A stretch of 64,000 bases of DNA, from the NCBI GenBank assembly GCA_028819345.1, contig JAPPLW010000050.1:1-64000 (forward strand), written 5' to 3'. The stretch comes from a bacterium. GTDB taxonomy: Bacteria > Actinomycetota > Acidimicrobiia > Spongiisociales > ZC4RG35. The translations under genes were made by a program, and so were the position numbers. The stretch's first letter is position 1; each line of letters begins with the position of its first letter. The notes under the pieces were generated by a model. The model ran no database searches and had not been told where the DNA came from. It was given only the letters and a program-made list of their open reading frames with translations. Positions 18,468-29,163 of this stretch are shown piece after piece.

Positions 18468-19208
18468 TCAACCTATCCCGAGATCGATGAGGCGGCCCAC
18501 CCACCAAGCCAGGCCTGCGCCTGCGCCGGCGACAAGCATGTTTTCCAATCCCGAGCGGAGGCCGGGGTTGTTGGTAATCCGGGTTTTGGCCCAACCCACC
18601 CCGAACAGGCTGACGAACGTCAACCCGAACGATCCCACGAGGCCGGCGTCCGGCTGGGAAAGAACCAGGAAGGGGATGATGGGGACCGCCGCGCCCACCA
18701 GAAACATCCCTCCGGCCATGAACCCTGCCCGGTAAGGGGAACGCCGCTCCGATTCGACCACGCCGAATTCCAACACCGCCATAGCCTGCTTGAGACGTTG
18801 ATCCGTCGCCGAGAAGATGCGCACTGCCTCGTCCAGATCCTCTCCGTCGATCCCGAAGCGTCCCAGCAGTTCGGGTAGCTGGGCGGCTTCCTCATCGCGG
18901 TAGTACTTGATGTGTTCGTCCTCGAGTGACAATTCCGCCTGCCACACCTCGTCCTGGGACTTGGTGGCCAGGTACTCGCCCAGCGCCATGGAGACGGCGC
19001 CGGCCAGCGCTCCCACCAGACCCCCCAGCAACACCGCGGACGATCCCAACTGGCCGCCGACCAGGCCGGCAACCAGCAGGAGAATCGAGACCAGCCCGTC
19101 GTTCACTCCCAGAATCACGTCCCGTAAATAGGGGCGGGTCTCCCCGATGTGAGGTCGGTAGGGAGGTCGCTCTGCGGCAGCCTGCTGGGGTTGTTCTGTG
19201 CCGTTCAT
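18468..19208 (-). CDS. VIT1/CCC1-family transporter
   Basis: YLRDVILGVNDGLVSILLLVAGLVGG...AGAVSMALGEYLATKSQDEV. Confidence 0.88.
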   Translation of the reverse strand: MNGTEQPQQAAAERPPYRPHIGETRPYLRDVILGVNDGLVSILLLVAGLVGGQLGSSAVLLGGLVGALAGAVSMALGEYLATKSQDEVWQAELSLEDEHIKYYRDEEAAQLPELLGRFGIDGEDLDEAVRIFSATDQRLKQAMAVLEFGVVESERRSPYRAGFMAGGMFLVGAAVPIIPFLVLSQPDAGLVGSFGLTFVSLFGVGWAKTRITNNPGLRSGLENMLVAGAGAGLAWWVGRLIDLGIG

Positions 19209-19493
19209 TTACTTTCTCGCTTCACTCGTGCGTCGCCGAATACGCTGACCGAGCCTTCACCGGTATCAAACTGGGTGGTTGCAGGCACGAATCGCACATG
19301 AAAGGGTGGGGACTTCGGGCTCTCTGGTTGCCATGGACCTCCCGCTACAGCGCTGCCGGATGATGTCTCTTGAGGATACAAACCCTCCTTGGACAAGAGG
19401 AGAGGAATGGGTTGGTCGAGCCCAGGGTCCCCACCAGGGCGGGTAAACATGGCGTGGGCTAGTCTTGGCGCGGAGCGAAGACGGAGGTCCACA

Positions 19494-20582
19494 ATGGTGG
19501 CAGAGGTACAGGGAATTGTTTCCCTTGAGAAGGGGGCGCCGGTCTCCATGGAGACGGTGATAGTTCCCGATCCAGGTCCCGGAGAGGCCCGGGTTGCGGT
19601 GAAGGCTTGCGGTGTGTGCCACACCGATCTCCACTACCGGGAGGGCGGGATAAGCGATGACTATCCCTTCTTCCTGGGTCATGAGGCGGCCGGGATAGTC
19701 GAGTCGGTCGGACCGGACGTGACCAAGGTCGCCCCCGGGGACTTCGTGATCCTCAACTGGCGGGCAATCTGCGGGGATTGCCGGGCGTGCGACAGGGGCC
19801 GTCCGTGGTACTGCTTCGCCACGCACAACGCCGCCCAGAAGATGACGCTCGCCGACGGCACCGAACTCTCGCCCGCTCTGGGGATAGGTGCTTTCGCCGA
19901 ACTAACCCTGGTCGCCGCCGGCCAGGCAACCAAGGTTGACAGCCGGGCGCGTCCCGAGGCAGCCGGTTTGTTGGGCTGCGGGGTGATGGCGGGAATCGGA
20001 GCCGCCATAAATACCGGCGGCGTGGGCCGAGGGGACTCCATTGCGATCATCGGTTGCGGTGGGGTGGGGTCCGGTTCGATAGTCGGGGCCCGCCTGGCAG
20101 GCGCCGACAAGATCATCGCGGTGGACATCGACGACCGCAAGCTTGAGTGGGCCGAGGGCTTCGGGGCTACCCATACCATCAACTCCCGCGAGGAGGATCC
20201 CGTGGAACGGATCAGGGAGATCACCGGCGGCAATGGCGCCGACGTGGTGGTGGAGGCGATCGGCCTCCCCGAGACCTACGAGCAGGCTTTCTACGCCCGC
20301 GACCTGGCTGGCGTGGTGGTGCTGGTCGGGGTCCCCACGCCGGACATGAAGATCGAGCTTCCGTTCATAGAAGTGTTCGGCCGCGGCGGCGCCCTGAAGT
20401 CCTCATGGTACGGGGACTGCCTTCCGGAACGGGACTTCCCCATGCTCATCGACCTGTACCTGCAGGGCCGGCTGGATCTCGACGGCTTCGTCAGCGAGAC
20501 TATCGGCGTAGGGGAAGTCGAAGAGGCCTTCCACCGCATGGAGCGAGGAGAGGTGCTGCGCTCGGTGGTGGTCTTCGACTGA
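19494..20582 (+). CDS. mscR: Zinc alcohol dehydrogenase, S-(hydroxymethyl)mycothiol dehydrogenase-like
   Basis: [67 protein letters not shown]. Confidence 0.8.
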   Translation: MVAEVQGIVSLEKGAPVSMETVIVPDPGPGEARVAVKACGVCHTDLHYREGGISDDYPFFLGHEAAGIVESVGPDVTKVAPGDFVILNWRAICGDCRACDRGRPWYCFATHNAAQKMTLADGTELSPALGIGAFAELTLVAAGQATKVDSRARPEAAGLLGCGVMAGIGAAINTGGVGRGDSIAIIGCGGVGSGSIVGARLAGADKIIAVDIDDRKLEWAEGFGATHTINSREEDPVERIREITGGNGADVVVEAIGLPETYEQAFYARDLAGVVVLVGVPTPDMKIELPFIEVFGRGGALKSSWYGDCLPERDFPMLIDLYLQGRLDLDGFVSETIGVGEVEEAFHRMERGEVLRSVVVFD

Positions 20583-20603
20583 CCTGACCCGAAGGGTCCG
20601 CGA

Positions 20604-21233
20604 CTACCAGCCTCGGGCGCGCCACTCCCCGGTGTGGGGCTTCTCGGTCGCCACGGTGGTGTCGTTCTCCCCGTGGCCGGGGAAGACCACCGTGGGGTCG
20701 GGATAAGTCGACAAGAGTTGTTCGACCGAGTCCATGATCTGGCCGAAAGAGGAGTAATCCCATTGGGTTGCGCCCGGGCCGCCCGGAAAGAGCGTATCCC
20801 CGCTGAACAGCCATGGTTCCAGCACGAACGAGGTCGATCCGGGGGTGTGGCCGGGGGTGTGCACGGCATGGAGCAGAAGGTCTCCGACCTCGATCTCCTG
20901 TCGGTCCCGGATCAGTCCGTCGGGAGCGGCCTTCTCGATGCCTGCCTCTTCCAGGAGAAAGAGGTCCTCGGCGTTCAGAAGGAAAGGGACGCCCAGCTTA
21001 TCGCTCACCTGGTCCACGGCTTGGAGGTGATCCTGGTGGCCGTGGGTGGTGAGGATGGCCTGCACGTCATAGTCGCCCGCCGCCTCGATGATGCGATCGG
21101 CCTCGTTGGCCGCGTCCACGATCACCGCCTTCCGCGTGTTGGCGCAGCCCAGGATGTAGACGTTGTTCTCCATGGGGCCGACCAGCAGTTTTATCACATG
21201 CGCTCCCTCGATTCGATGCTCCCACCTGTTCAT
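20604..21233 (-). CDS. MBL-fold hydrolase (glyoxalase II-like)
   Basis: LTTHGHQDHLQAV, HTPGHTPGSTSF, FSGDTLFPGG, VFPGHGENDT. Confidence 0.88.
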   Translation of the reverse strand: MNRWEHRIEGAHVIKLLVGPMENNVYILGCANTRKAVIVDAANEADRIIEAAGDYDVQAILTTHGHQDHLQAVDQVSDKLGVPFLLNAEDLFLLEEAGIEKAAPDGLIRDRQEIEVGDLLLHAVHTPGHTPGSTSFVLEPWLFSGDTLFPGGPGATQWDYSSFGQIMDSVEQLLSTYPDPTVVFPGHGENDTTVATEKPHTGEWRARGW

Positions 21234-21330
21234 AGCCAGTTGCCTTTCTCTGTTCGGACCACTACGCGGGAAGAGTACCAAGTGGATGGGGCGAATTCCA
21301 CGGCGGGCGGGAGGGGTAACCTCGGAAAAC

Positions 21331-22353
21331 ATGCGAGCCTGGCGTCTGCATGAACTGACCGGTCCCGGGGCGATTTCCCTGGATGAAGTCCCGGTCCCGG
21401 ATCCAGGAGAGGGCGAGGTGCGGGTCGCGCTCCGGATCAGCGCCCTCAACCATCTTGACGTGTGGGTGAGCCGCGGGCTGCCAGCCCCTCCCGGCCTGCC
21501 TCACATCCTCGGCGGGGACGGCGCCGGGGTGGTGGACGCGATCGGGCCGGGGGTTACGGGCCTCGCCGTGGGAGACGAGGTGATCGTCAACCCTTCCCTT
21601 TCCTGTGGGAACTGCCCGGTGTGTGAAAGCGGAGAGACGGTGTACTGCCCTACGTTCGGCGTGCTGGGGGAGCACCGCCACGGGACCCTGGCGGAAAAGG
21701 TGGTGATCCCCGCCGCCAACGCGTGGCCGAAGCCACCCGCGCTCTCCTGGGAGACTGCGGGTTCTTTCTCCTTGGCCACCGGCACCGCTTTCCGGATGCT
21801 GCGCAGGGCGCGCTTGGCGGACGGAGAGACACTGCTGGTGGTAGGAGTGGGGGGTGGAGTCTCCAGCGCCGCCGCTCTACTCGGGGTTTCGCTCGGCGCC
21901 CGGGTGTTCGTTACCTCCCGCAGTCCGGAGAAGATCGCTTGGGCGATCGAAAACGGCGCCGAAGGAGGTTTTGATTCGGCAGGGCAGTTCTCCAAAGAAC
22001 TCAGAGCGGCGGCTGGGGGACTTGCCCACACCGTTGTGGAGAATGTGGGTCCGGCAACCTGGGGACAATCGCTTCGTTCGCTCGGATTGGGTGGCCGGAT
22101 GGTGGTTTGCGGCGCCACCAGCGGCGCCAAGGCGGAGATCGGCATCCCGGCGCTGTTTTTCAGACAGCTGGAGATCATCGGGTCCACCATGTACACGCCG
22201 ACCGAGTACCAGGACCTGATGGACTTGATCGCTTCGGGCAGGGCGGCCCCGCCTCCTGTCGACCGCGTGTTTCCCTTTGAGGAGTTGCCCGCCGCCATAG
22301 ACAGGATGGAAGCGGGCCGTCAACTCGGAAAAATCGCTCTCACCCTGGACTGA
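21331..22353 (+). CDS. Zinc-binding alcohol dehydrogenase/quinone oxidoreductase-like MDR protein
   Basis: GDGAGVVDAIGPGVTGLAVGDEVIVNPSLSCGNCPVCESGETVYC. Confidence 0.85.
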   Translation: MRAWRLHELTGPGAISLDEVPVPDPGEGEVRVALRISALNHLDVWVSRGLPAPPGLPHILGGDGAGVVDAIGPGVTGLAVGDEVIVNPSLSCGNCPVCESGETVYCPTFGVLGEHRHGTLAEKVVIPAANAWPKPPALSWETAGSFSLATGTAFRMLRRARLADGETLLVVGVGGGVSSAAALLGVSLGARVFVTSRSPEKIAWAIENGAEGGFDSAGQFSKELRAAAGGLAHTVVENVGPATWGQSLRSLGLGGRMVVCGATSGAKAEIGIPALFFRQLEIIGSTMYTPTEYQDLMDLIASGRAAPPPVDRVFPFEELPAAIDRMEAGRQLGKIALTLD

Positions 22354-22450
22354 CCATTACCCGCTGACGCTTGGAGCAATCTGCGGCACGGTGGTTTGGG
22401 GAGGGGATATACTGACACTGCGGGGTCGACTTCGGTCGGCTTCCCCGATT

Positions 22451-22525
22451 GGGGGCGTAGAACAGTCTGGAGTGTTCGCTGGCCTGTCAAGCCAGAGGTC
22501 GCGGGTTCAAATCCCGTCGTCCCCG
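22451..22525 (+). tRNA. tRNA-Asp (GTC)
   Basis: Cloverleaf; anticodon arm CTGGC-CTGTCAA-GCCAG; T-arm GCGGGTTCAAATCCCGT; CCA encoded. Confidence 0.93.
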
Positions 22526-22538
22526 CCACGGGCTGGGA

Positions 22539-22611
22539 GGCCAGGTAGCTCAGTTGGTAGAGTATCGGTCTGAAAAACCGAGGGTCGGCAGTTCGATTCT
22601 GCCCCTGGCCA
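22539..22611 (+). tRNA. tRNA-Phe (GAA)
   Basis: GGCCAGGTAGCTCAGTTGGTAGAGTATCGGTCTGAAAAACCGAGGGTCGGCAGTTCGATTCTGCCCCTGGCCA. Confidence 0.95.
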
Positions 22612-22620
22612 CCTGTTGAG

Positions 22621-24213
22621 GTGAAGCGGATGTCCCGAACGCCGGAATGCGCGGACCTCGTCCGATGGAGGATGGAACCTCCTGCCCTTCCCGGTGGTCT
22701 TTACCAACTCCTTCGGCAGGCTTTTCTCCGCGACCCCTCCCGGATCGCCTTGGAGACTCCGCACGGCCCGCCGATCAGCTACGGGGAGCTCGACTCGCTG
22801 GTGGAGCGTTGCCGGGCGGGGCTGGCGGCCCGCGGGGTCAATAGGGGAGATCGAGTCCTGGTCTATGTGGCGAAGTCCCCGGCGAACGTATACCTCTACC
22901 TGGCCTGTTTGCGACAAGGGACGGTCTACGTTCCGGTCAACCCGGCCTACACCCCGGTGGAGCTGGAGGCGTTCGTGGAAGACGCCGGTCCCCGGCTGGT
23001 GATATGCGATCCCCATCGACGAAGGGAGATCGCTGAGCTGCTGGGTGGTTCCGGCTCCGCTGCCGAGGTGGCGGCTCTCCGGCCCGATGGGACGGTCAGC
23101 CTTACGGCCCCGCCGCCCCAGGGCTCCTCTTCGGCCGGGAGAAGTGGTCCGGTCGGGAGCGATCCGGCGGCGATCCTTTACACCTCCGGCACCACGGGCG
23201 CCCCTCGTGGAGCGGTTCTCTCTCACCGGGCCCTTGCCGCCAACGCACTTGCCCTCTGCAGGGCTTGGCGTTTCCGGCCCGAGGACGCTCTAATCCATGC
23301 TCTTCCCCTTTTTCACACGCACGGGCTGTTCGTAGCCCTCCATTGCGCCCTGCTGTCGGGGGCCTCGATCCTCTTTCTTCCTGCTTTCGATCCCGGGGCG
23401 GTCACCAGGCTCTGGCCTCGGGCGACCGTGTTCATGGGAGTACCCACCCACTACACCCGTCTCCTGTCCGATCCCGGGCTCTCAGTCAGATCCGCGGCGG
23501 AGATGCGGCTCTTCACCTGCGGCTCTGCGCCCCTCCTCCCTCAGACCTGGGAGGACTTCCGCCTGCGCTCGGGCCATCGCATCGTGGAGCGATACGGAAT
23601 GACCGAGGTGGGGATAATCACTTCCAACCCCTATCGCGGCGAACGGATACCGGGAACGGTGGGTTATCCGCTGGAAGGGGTTGAGATCAAGGTTGCGAGA
23701 GAGACGGGCGCCGAACCGGGGCCTGGAGCGACAGGAGAACTCCTGGTTCGCAGTCCCGGTTCGTTCTCCGGTTATCTTGCCAGTCCCGACGAGACAGCGA
23801 GAGTGATGAGCGCCGACGGCTGGGTGGCCACCGGCGACCTGGCCGTACTGGCCGGCGACGGGCGAGTGACCCTGGTGGGAAGGTCCAAGGACGTGATTAT
23901 CACCGGCGCTCTGAATGTCCACCCACCCGAAGTTGAGGCGGCGTTGAACTCCCTGCCGGGAGTGGTGGAGTCGGCGGTGTTCGGGGCCCCGCATCCCGAC
24001 TTCGGGGAGGGAGTGGTAGCCGCGGTGGTGTGGGATGGCGACGCCGACCCCGCTGCCTCCCGACTCCAGCAGGCCCTCGCCAGGGGGCTGGCGGCGTACA
24101 AGATCCCCAAGCGGATCCTCGTAGTCGAGTGTCTCCCACGCAACGCCATGGGCAAGGTACAGAAAACGGTTCTCCGTTCACGAAACGCCGGTATCTTCAG
24201 CCGGGGGCCGTAA
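22621..24213 (+). CDS. AMP-forming acyl-CoA synthetase (malonyl-CoA/fatty-acid CoA ligase-like)
   Basis: ILYTSGTTGAPRGAVLSHRAL, GYPLEGVEIKV, GWVATGDLAVLAGDGRVTLVGRSKDVIITG. Confidence 0.9.
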   Translation: MKRMSRTPECADLVRWRMEPPALPGGLYQLLRQAFLRDPSRIALETPHGPPISYGELDSLVERCRAGLAARGVNRGDRVLVYVAKSPANVYLYLACLRQGTVYVPVNPAYTPVELEAFVEDAGPRLVICDPHRRREIAELLGGSGSAAEVAALRPDGTVSLTAPPPQGSSSAGRSGPVGSDPAAILYTSGTTGAPRGAVLSHRALAANALALCRAWRFRPEDALIHALPLFHTHGLFVALHCALLSGASILFLPAFDPGAVTRLWPRATVFMGVPTHYTRLLSDPGLSVRSAAEMRLFTCGSAPLLPQTWEDFRLRSGHRIVERYGMTEVGIITSNPYRGERIPGTVGYPLEGVEIKVARETGAEPGPGATGELLVRSPGSFSGYLASPDETARVMSADGWVATGDLAVLAGDGRVTLVGRSKDVIITGALNVHPPEVEAALNSLPGVVESAVFGAPHPDFGEGVVAAVVWDGDADPAASRLQQALARGLAAYKIPKRILVVECLPRNAMGKVQKTVLRSRNAGIFSRGP

Positions 24214-24288
24214 GCGGAGACCCGTCGCTCAGCCGGGACGCCCACCGGGCACGGATGAGCACAGAGACGCCGCGCCTGCCGGTCAGAG

Positions 24289-25149
24289 CTAGTTCTCAGG
24301 GTGCCGGAGAAAGGCCTCGATCTCGGAGATCATCTGATCTCCGGCGTCCTCCAGGCTCTGGGGGTGGAGGCTGGTGCCCTTGGCCACCTCCTCCTCCAGG
24401 TGTTTTATGTACCCGGCCAGATCCTCGGACTCGGCTACCACTGCATCAAGCTTCTCCCGGAACTCGGAGGACTCCACCTCCAGGGGAGAGACGTCGAGGT
24501 TCACCTCCAGGATTTGGGCGGCCTTTCTTACCAGGGCCAGGCTGGCAGGTGGGTAGTCCTGGGTGGATAGATAGTGGGGTACGGCTGCCCACAGGGTCAG
24601 GGCATCCCATCCTTCCTGGACGAAGGCCTGGTGCAGGACCCCCACGATGCCGGTGGGACCTTGGTAGCTCGACCCGAAGAGGCCGTACCGACCGAGTAGG
24701 GAGGGATCGGTTGCCCGCCCCACCATGGGGACTGGGAAAGTGTGGGAGATCTGCCCCATGAAGGCTCCCATGGTGAGGGCTCTTTCCACACCCGCCGCCC
24801 GGCACAGGTCCATGATCTGTCGGACGTATGACTTCCAGCGAGCGTGAGGCTCGTCTCCGGTTATCACCAGGAGCGGACGCTGCTCTGCTGGAGTGGTCAG
24901 GTAGACCTCGGTGCTCGGCCAACTCAGGGTGGTAGAGCCTCCCTTCCCGAACGAGATCTCCGGCCGTACGACCTGGAAGTCGAAATACTCTTCGGGGTCG
25001 ATCTCGGTCAGCAGCACCGAGGGGTAGATGGAGAGGACGTGCTGGATCGCCCGACTGGAGGCTTCTCCGGCGTCTCCCCAGCCCCGGTAGGCGACCAAGG
25101 CGGTTGGACGCCCAAGCGGCCGGTAGAGCTGCCAGTTGACTTGCGACAC
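24289..25149 (-). CDS. PAC2-family protein
   Basis: LVAYRGWGDAGEASSRAIQHV...PLLVITGDEPHARWKSY...GAFMGQISHTFPVPM. Confidence 0.82.
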   Translation of the reverse strand: MSQVNWQLYRPLGRPTALVAYRGWGDAGEASSRAIQHVLSIYPSVLLTEIDPEEYFDFQVVRPEISFGKGGSTTLSWPSTEVYLTTPAEQRPLLVITGDEPHARWKSYVRQIMDLCRAAGVERALTMGAFMGQISHTFPVPMVGRATDPSLLGRYGLFGSSYQGPTGIVGVLHQAFVQEGWDALTLWAAVPHYLSTQDYPPASLALVRKAAQILEVNLDVSPLEVESSEFREKLDAVVAESEDLAGYIKHLEEEVAKGTSLHPQSLEDAGDQMISEIEAFLRHPEN

Positions 25150-25158
25150 TCTTGAAGG

Positions 25159-26685
25159 CTACTCGGGCCGGCCGCTCTGCGCCCGACGGTCGGCTTCAGC
25201 CCATTGGGTGGTCCCGGGATCCATGAAGGGATAGTCCTGGATCCAGGGCCGGGCCTCTTCCAGTTGGGCGGCCAGATTGAACAGGGTGTCCTCTCTCCCG
25301 AAGCGGCCTACGAACTGGACGCCCACCGGATGCCCTGACTCCGCGCGGTGGATCGGCAGGGACATGGCGGGCTGGCCGGTCATGTTGAACGGCCAGGTGT
25401 TGGGTATCCGGTTCATGGACTTGGTGGCAATTTCCTCCATCAATTGGAAGGCGGAGCCGGTGTACCGGCCTTCCAGCAGGGCGGCGATCCTCTCTCTCTG
25501 CTCCGCTCCGGGCTGGAGAGCGAAGTGGGGCCAGGGCGGAGTAGCCAGAGTGGATGTGACCAGGACATCGTGGTCCTCCATGATCCGACCCATGATCCGA
25601 CCGTAATGGCGCACCAGATACAGGTTGTCGGCGAAGTCGGTGGCCGAGACCGCCTTTCCCGCCTCCACCACCACCTGGTTGGCAGGTTCCAGTTTGCTGA
25701 CGTCGATGTCGAAGGTACCCACCATCCAGGCCGTGTCCACTGCCGAAAGGGTCAGCATCGCCCGCCTCCCCGGCCCGGGCCCTATCCCGGTCGAGACCGG
25801 TTCCACCCGATGGCCGAGTTCCTCCAGGAGCGAGGCGGTTCGGTCGACCGCCACCAGGCACTCGGGGTCCAGATTCACGTCACCGGTCATCGCCCCTTCG
25901 ACCACGCCGATTCGCAGGGAGCGGTGCGGTCCCTGCGCCGCTTGCCGGTAGGGACCGTCGGGGGGCGGCGCCGCATAGGGATCACCCGCTTCGGGTCCAT
26001 GGCTGAGATCGAGAAACGCCGCTGAATCCCTCACTGTCCGTGTGACGACATGCGATGCGGCCAGACCGTACCACCCCTCGCTCATGACCGGGCCTACCGG
26101 GTTCCTTCCACGGGTTGGCTTGAGTCCCACCAAGCCACAGGCGGAGCTGGGTATCCGGATGGAACCTCCCCCGTCGCTGGCGTGGGCCGCCGGGACCACT
26201 CCAGCCGCCACCACCGAGGCCGACCCGCCTGAGGATCCCCCTGCGGTGATCCCTGGGGCCCAGGGATTGTTGGTGGGGCCGTACACCGCCGGTTCGGTCA
26301 CCGACGCCATGCCGAACTCGGGAGTGGACGTCTTGCCCAGAATGACCAGGCCTCCCCCCAGATAACGGGAGGTGAGGGTGGTCGTGAGGGGAGCTATGAA
26401 GTCCAGCAGGGCTCTGGACCCGGAGGTGGTGGGCACCCCTTCCCAGAGCTGACCGAGGTCCTTGAGCATGAAGGGAACACCGGCCAGGGGGGTGGCGGGC
26501 AGTGCAGCCTGTGCGAGCCGCCGGGCCCGGTCATAGGTGGTGTGGACCACCGCGTTGAGGGCGGGATTGAGAGCCTCAGTCTGGCGAATGGCGGCCTCGA
26601 GCGCCTCTGGGGCCGAGATCTCGCGGTTGGCGATCAGCGCGGCCAGGCCAACCGCGTCGTAGCGTCGATACTCTGTTGCTTTCAT
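25159..26685 (-). CDS. Amidase signature-family hydrolase
   Basis: GVPFMLKDLGQLWEGVPTTSGSRAL, APGITAGGSSGGSASVVAAGVVPAAHASDGGGSIRIPSSACGLVGLKPTRG. Confidence 0.93.
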   Translation of the reverse strand: MKATEYRRYDAVGLAALIANREISAPEALEAAIRQTEALNPALNAVVHTTYDRARRLAQAALPATPLAGVPFMLKDLGQLWEGVPTTSGSRALLDFIAPLTTTLTSRYLGGGLVILGKTSTPEFGMASVTEPAVYGPTNNPWAPGITAGGSSGGSASVVAAGVVPAAHASDGGGSIRIPSSACGLVGLKPTRGRNPVGPVMSEGWYGLAASHVVTRTVRDSAAFLDLSHGPEAGDPYAAPPPDGPYRQAAQGPHRSLRIGVVEGAMTGDVNLDPECLVAVDRTASLLEELGHRVEPVSTGIGPGPGRRAMLTLSAVDTAWMVGTFDIDVSKLEPANQVVVEAGKAVSATDFADNLYLVRHYGRIMGRIMEDHDVLVTSTLATPPWPHFALQPGAEQRERIAALLEGRYTGSAFQLMEEIATKSMNRIPNTWPFNMTGQPAMSLPIHRAESGHPVGVQFVGRFGREDTLFNLAAQLEEARPWIQDYPFMDPGTTQWAEADRRAQSGRPE

Positions 26686-26799
26686 AGCCCCAATGATGGC
26701 AGACCCGGTTGGCTTTGTAGTATTCACCGCACCTGTTGGAAGGAGAGATTTCCTGAGTCTGGGGATGGTCGATCACGGCCTTTTTGGGGAGGCGGCCCG

Positions 26800-28566
26800 A
26801 TGTCCCTGATTTCCCTCTTGGGGGAGGTTTTCGGCTCGGCCTTCGAAGATCTGGGTCTTGACCGGGGCTATGGCAGGGTGTTTCCCTCCCAGCGCCCCGA
26901 GTTGGGAGACTTTCAGTGCAACGGCGCCCTGGCCGCGGCGGGTCCTGCGGGACAGTCCGCCCGGAGCCTGGCGGCGGCGGTAGCCGAACGCACCGGGCAG
27001 GACGAGAGGTTCGGAGAGGTACTCCCGGCCGGACCCGGGTTCGTCAACATCCGTCTCTCCGACCGGTTCCTGGCCCAGTGGGTCGCCGAGATGGATTCGG
27101 ATGCTCGCTTGGGGGCGCCGCGCGCCGATGCGTCAAGTCATGTGGTGGTGGACTACGGAGGGCCCAATGTTGCCAAGCCGATGCACGTGGGACATCTCCG
27201 GTCCACCATCATCGGAGACTCCCTGGCCCGTATCTTCGCCCACCTGGGGCACAGGGTCACCCGCGATCCCCACTTCGGGGACTGGGGGACGCAGATGGGA
27301 ATGCTGATCATGGGCGTGCAGGAGCGATTTCCCGGATTGGCGTACTTCGAGGAGGGACGCCGGCGGGGCTATCCTGCCGAGTCGCCGATCAGTCTGGAGG
27401 AACTGTCCGAGTTGTACCCGGAGGTGGCTGCGGCCTGCGCCTCGGACCCCGAGCGGGCGCGGACGGCCCGGCGGGCCACCTTGGAGCTGCAGGAGGGGAG
27501 ACCAGGATATCGGGCCCTGTGGGAGCAGATGGTCAGCGTCTCAATGGAGAGCCAGCGGGCGGACTTCGCGCGGCTGGGAGTGGAATTCGATCTCTGGTAC
27601 GGAGAGAGCACGGTAGCCGAAAGGGTGGAGAGGATGATCAAGAGAATGGAGGGCAGCGGACGAGTGACCAGGAGCGAGGGGGCCACGGTGGTGGAGGTAG
27701 CGGAGCCCGGCGACGAAGCGCCCCTGCCGCCCCTTATTCTGCGCAAATCCGACGGGGCGGCGCTGTACGCCACCACCGACCTGGCAACCATCGAGATGCG
27801 GGTGGACGACTTGGGTGCCGACGTGATCCTGTACGTGGTGGATGCCCGACAGGCCGATCACTTCCGAGGGGTCTTCAGGGCGGCCCGGCTGACGGGTCTG
27901 GCCCCTGTCCGGGTGGACCTTGAGCACGTCGGGTTCGGCACCATGAACGGTCCGGACGGCCGTCCCTTCCGCACCCGGGAGGGAGGCGTGGTCAGGCTCG
28001 GCGAACTGATCGAGATGGTTGCGTCCTCCGCTCGCCTTCGACTGGAGGAGAACGATCTCGCCGGTGACTACTCACCGGAGGAAAGGGACGCCATCGCAGA
28101 GGCGGTGGGGTTGGGCGCCTTGAAGTTCGGGGACTTGGCGACCCATCGGGCCTCCAACTACGTGTTCGACCCGGAGCGGTTCGTCTCCTTTTCCGGGAAG
28201 ACCGGTCCGTACCTGCAATACGGGGTGGTGCGAATCCGGTCGCTGTTGGCGAGGGCGGAGGCGGAGAACCTGACGCCGGGCGTCCTCATACCGCCATCGC
28301 GCCCCGCCGAGCGTGACCTGATGCTCACCCTGGCACTGATGCCCGAGGCCATAAGCAGGTCCGCGTCCGAGCGCGCCCCGCACCATCTGGCCGAGTACAC
28401 CTACCGGGTGGCGGTGGGCTTCACTCGTTTCTACGACCAATGCCACATCCTGAGCGAACCGGATCCCGTCCGTCAGGGCTCCTGGCTCACCCTGGCCGGC
28501 TACACCGGGGAGGTGCTGACCATGCTGCTGGACCTGCTGGGGATCGATGTCCCTGAGAGGATGTGA
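26800..28566 (+). CDS. argS: Arginyl-tRNA synthetase
   Basis: VVVDYGGPNVAKPMHVGHLRSTIIGDSLARIFAHLGHRVTRDPHFGDWGTQMG (HIGH motif). Confidence 0.95.
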   Translation: MSLISLLGEVFGSAFEDLGLDRGYGRVFPSQRPELGDFQCNGALAAAGPAGQSARSLAAAVAERTGQDERFGEVLPAGPGFVNIRLSDRFLAQWVAEMDSDARLGAPRADASSHVVVDYGGPNVAKPMHVGHLRSTIIGDSLARIFAHLGHRVTRDPHFGDWGTQMGMLIMGVQERFPGLAYFEEGRRRGYPAESPISLEELSELYPEVAAACASDPERARTARRATLELQEGRPGYRALWEQMVSVSMESQRADFARLGVEFDLWYGESTVAERVERMIKRMEGSGRVTRSEGATVVEVAEPGDEAPLPPLILRKSDGAALYATTDLATIEMRVDDLGADVILYVVDARQADHFRGVFRAARLTGLAPVRVDLEHVGFGTMNGPDGRPFRTREGGVVRLGELIEMVASSARLRLEENDLAGDYSPEERDAIAEAVGLGALKFGDLATHRASNYVFDPERFVSFSGKTGPYLQYGVVRIRSLLARAEAENLTPGVLIPPSRPAERDLMLTLALMPEAISRSASERAPHHLAEYTYRVAVGFTRFYDQCHILSEPDPVRQGSWLTLAGYTGEVLTMLLDLLGIDVPERM

Positions 28567-28575
28567 CCCCGGTTG

Positions 28576-29163
28576 TCAACCGGGAGGGGTGAACAGCGCC
28601 ATTATCAGGATCGCCCACGCACCGAACAGAAGGTAAGGGTCCCAGCGAGGCTTCCAATACCCGGCCCGCACTGAGAGCCATCCGGCCAGGGGCGGGACCA
28701 GCAGGGAGCATATGAGTCCCGCGCCCCCGGCGGCCCTGAGGGTGGCTCGTCCGTAATCGATGGTGATGGGCAGGTCCTCGGGCAATGGAAGCAAAGCGCT
28801 GACCGCCACCAGAATCATCGCGACCGCCAGCCCGGCCAGTGCCCTGCCGGCTGCCCGATGCCAGACGTCTTGTTCGTCTTCCAGGGCGGACGACCCGTAG
28901 GAAGCCTCCGCTCCCAGGCCCAGGATCACTCCCCCGGCCGCCCCCACTGCGGCGATGGCGCTAATGGCTTCCATGATGGTCAGGTCGGGACCGCCCTCCA
29001 CGATCCCCACTTCAAGGAGCAGTGAGGCAACGGCCAGCCCCAGGAGTGCTGTCCCGGCCGCCGAGAAACCCACCCGGAGCATGGAGCGAAAAGACCCGGC
29101 AGCCAGGCGATACCAGTCACGCCAGTCCAACGCCTGGGAGGCGGCGGGGGAGGGATGCGTCAT
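28576..29163 (-). CDS. Integral membrane protein, unknown function
   Basis: Several hydrophobic segments; no recognised motif. Confidence 0.5.
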   Translation of the reverse strand: MTHPSPAASQALDWRDWYRLAAGSFRSMLRVGFSAAGTALLGLAVASLLLEVGIVEGGPDLTIMEAISAIAAVGAAGGVILGLGAEASYGSSALEDEQDVWHRAAGRALAGLAVAMILVAVSALLPLPEDLPITIDYGRATLRAAGGAGLICSLLVPPLAGWLSVRAGYWKPRWDPYLLFGAWAILIMALFTPPG

